NCBI GenBank assembly: GCA_003513895.1
Contig: DOSU01000042.1
Span: 10,848 to 33,499 of the forward strand
Length of the DNA: 22,652 nucleotides
DNA from: Rikenellaceae bacterium
GTDB lineage: Bacteria > Bacteroidota > Bacteroidia > Bacteroidales > UBA932
Direction of reading: 5' to 3'
A model generated the notes under the pieces. That model saw nothing but the letters and a program-made list of their open reading frames with translations. It was not told the origin of the DNA and did not search any database. A program made the position numbers and the translations under genes. Positions within the stretch are counted from its first letter, which is position 1. The number at the start of each line of letters is the position of its first letter. This document shows, piece after piece, positions 22,561 to 22,652 of the stretch.

Positions 22561-22605
22561 AGGGTATATACAAACCCGGAGCTTGGCCGGGCAAGCGAAG
22601 ATATG

Positions 22606-22636
22606 AAAAAAGCAGGTAGTGATACCTGCTTTTTTT
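22606..22636. terminator. Strong terminator hairpin, probably bidirectional
   Basis: AAAAAAGCAGGTA (22606-22618) and TACCTGCTTTTTT (22623-22635) make a 13-bp perfect stem with a GTGA tetraloop. The T-run ends the plus-strand transporter transcript; the mirror T-run could end a transcript arriving from the right on the minus strand. Confidence 0.92.
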
Positions 22637-22637
22637 G

Positions 22638-22652
22638 TACCCGGAGCCGGGA
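22638..22652 (-). tRNA. Possible 3' end of a minus-strand tRNA (cut by window edge)
   Basis: On the minus strand the last bases read TC-CCGGC-TCCGGGT-A, which could be the end of a T loop, the 3' side of a T stem, a 7-nt acceptor 3' strand and a discriminator A, followed directly by a terminator. CCA is not encoded (the next bases are CAA). Only 15 bases are available, so identity and even presence are uncertain. Confidence 0.25.

Noticed and set aside
22575..22596. Short GC-rich hairpins just after the transporter stop codon
   Set aside because: Two competing 5-bp stems without a T-run; the clear terminator is the 13-bp hairpin at 22606-22636.

Overview
The window looks like chromosomal DNA of a Bacteroidota bacterium, most likely of the order Bacteroidales. 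The main signs are an ECF sigma / FecR / STN-domain TonB-dependent receptor trio, promoter -7 boxes of the TAnnTTTG type, a BlaI/M56 pair whose peptidase has a C-terminal TonB-like domain, and moderate to low G+C with AT-rich intergenic DNA. A superoxide-reductase-like protein and the absence of any respiratory oxidase would suit an anaerobe, but that is inference. No rRNA gene, transposase, integrase or CRISPR array is visible.

Layout. (a) 1-4411, minus strand: ECF sigma factor, FecR-type anti-sigma factor and an outer-membrane TonB-dependent receptor that runs off the left edge. Together they form a trans-envelope signalling and uptake locus. (b) 4638-7216, minus: a 7TM sensor histidine kinase followed by a membrane ICMT-like methyltransferase. 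(c) 7495-10357, plus: two small histidine-rich membrane proteins, a secreted desulfoferrodoxin-like protein and a lipoprotein M28 peptidase with an unusually strong Shine-Dalgarno sequence. (d) 10379-14612: two serine beta-lactamase-fold hydrolases flanking a CrtI-like FAD oxidoreductase and a minimal Smr-domain protein. (e) 14707-16342, plus: BlaI-type repressor and BlaR1-like M56 membrane peptidase, overlapping by 8 nt, behind a perfect 10-bp dyad that reaches into the blaI start codon, and closed by a strong terminator. (f) 16431-17422 and 17588-18448: a short array of degenerate repeats with a 40-bp period, then divergent MerR and AraC regulators that both carry GyrI-like effector domains. 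(g) 18493-21740, minus: GNAT acetyltransferase, a cysteine-free secreted protein with split redoxin-like halves, and a REC-PAS-PAS histidine kinase. (h) 21994-22636, plus: an acetate-transporter-family membrane protein and its terminator, possibly followed by the 3' end of a minus-strand tRNA at the right edge.

Most of the content is sensing and regulation: two closely related histidine kinases, an ECF/FecR/TonB system, a BlaI/BlaR-like system and two ligand-sensing one-component regulators. The least explained parts are the three-gene putative redox module at 7495-8715, the permuted-looking cysteine-free redoxin relative at 18998-19717, and two well-formed operators: the blaI dyad and a MerR site in a stretched Bacteroidetes promoter spacer.
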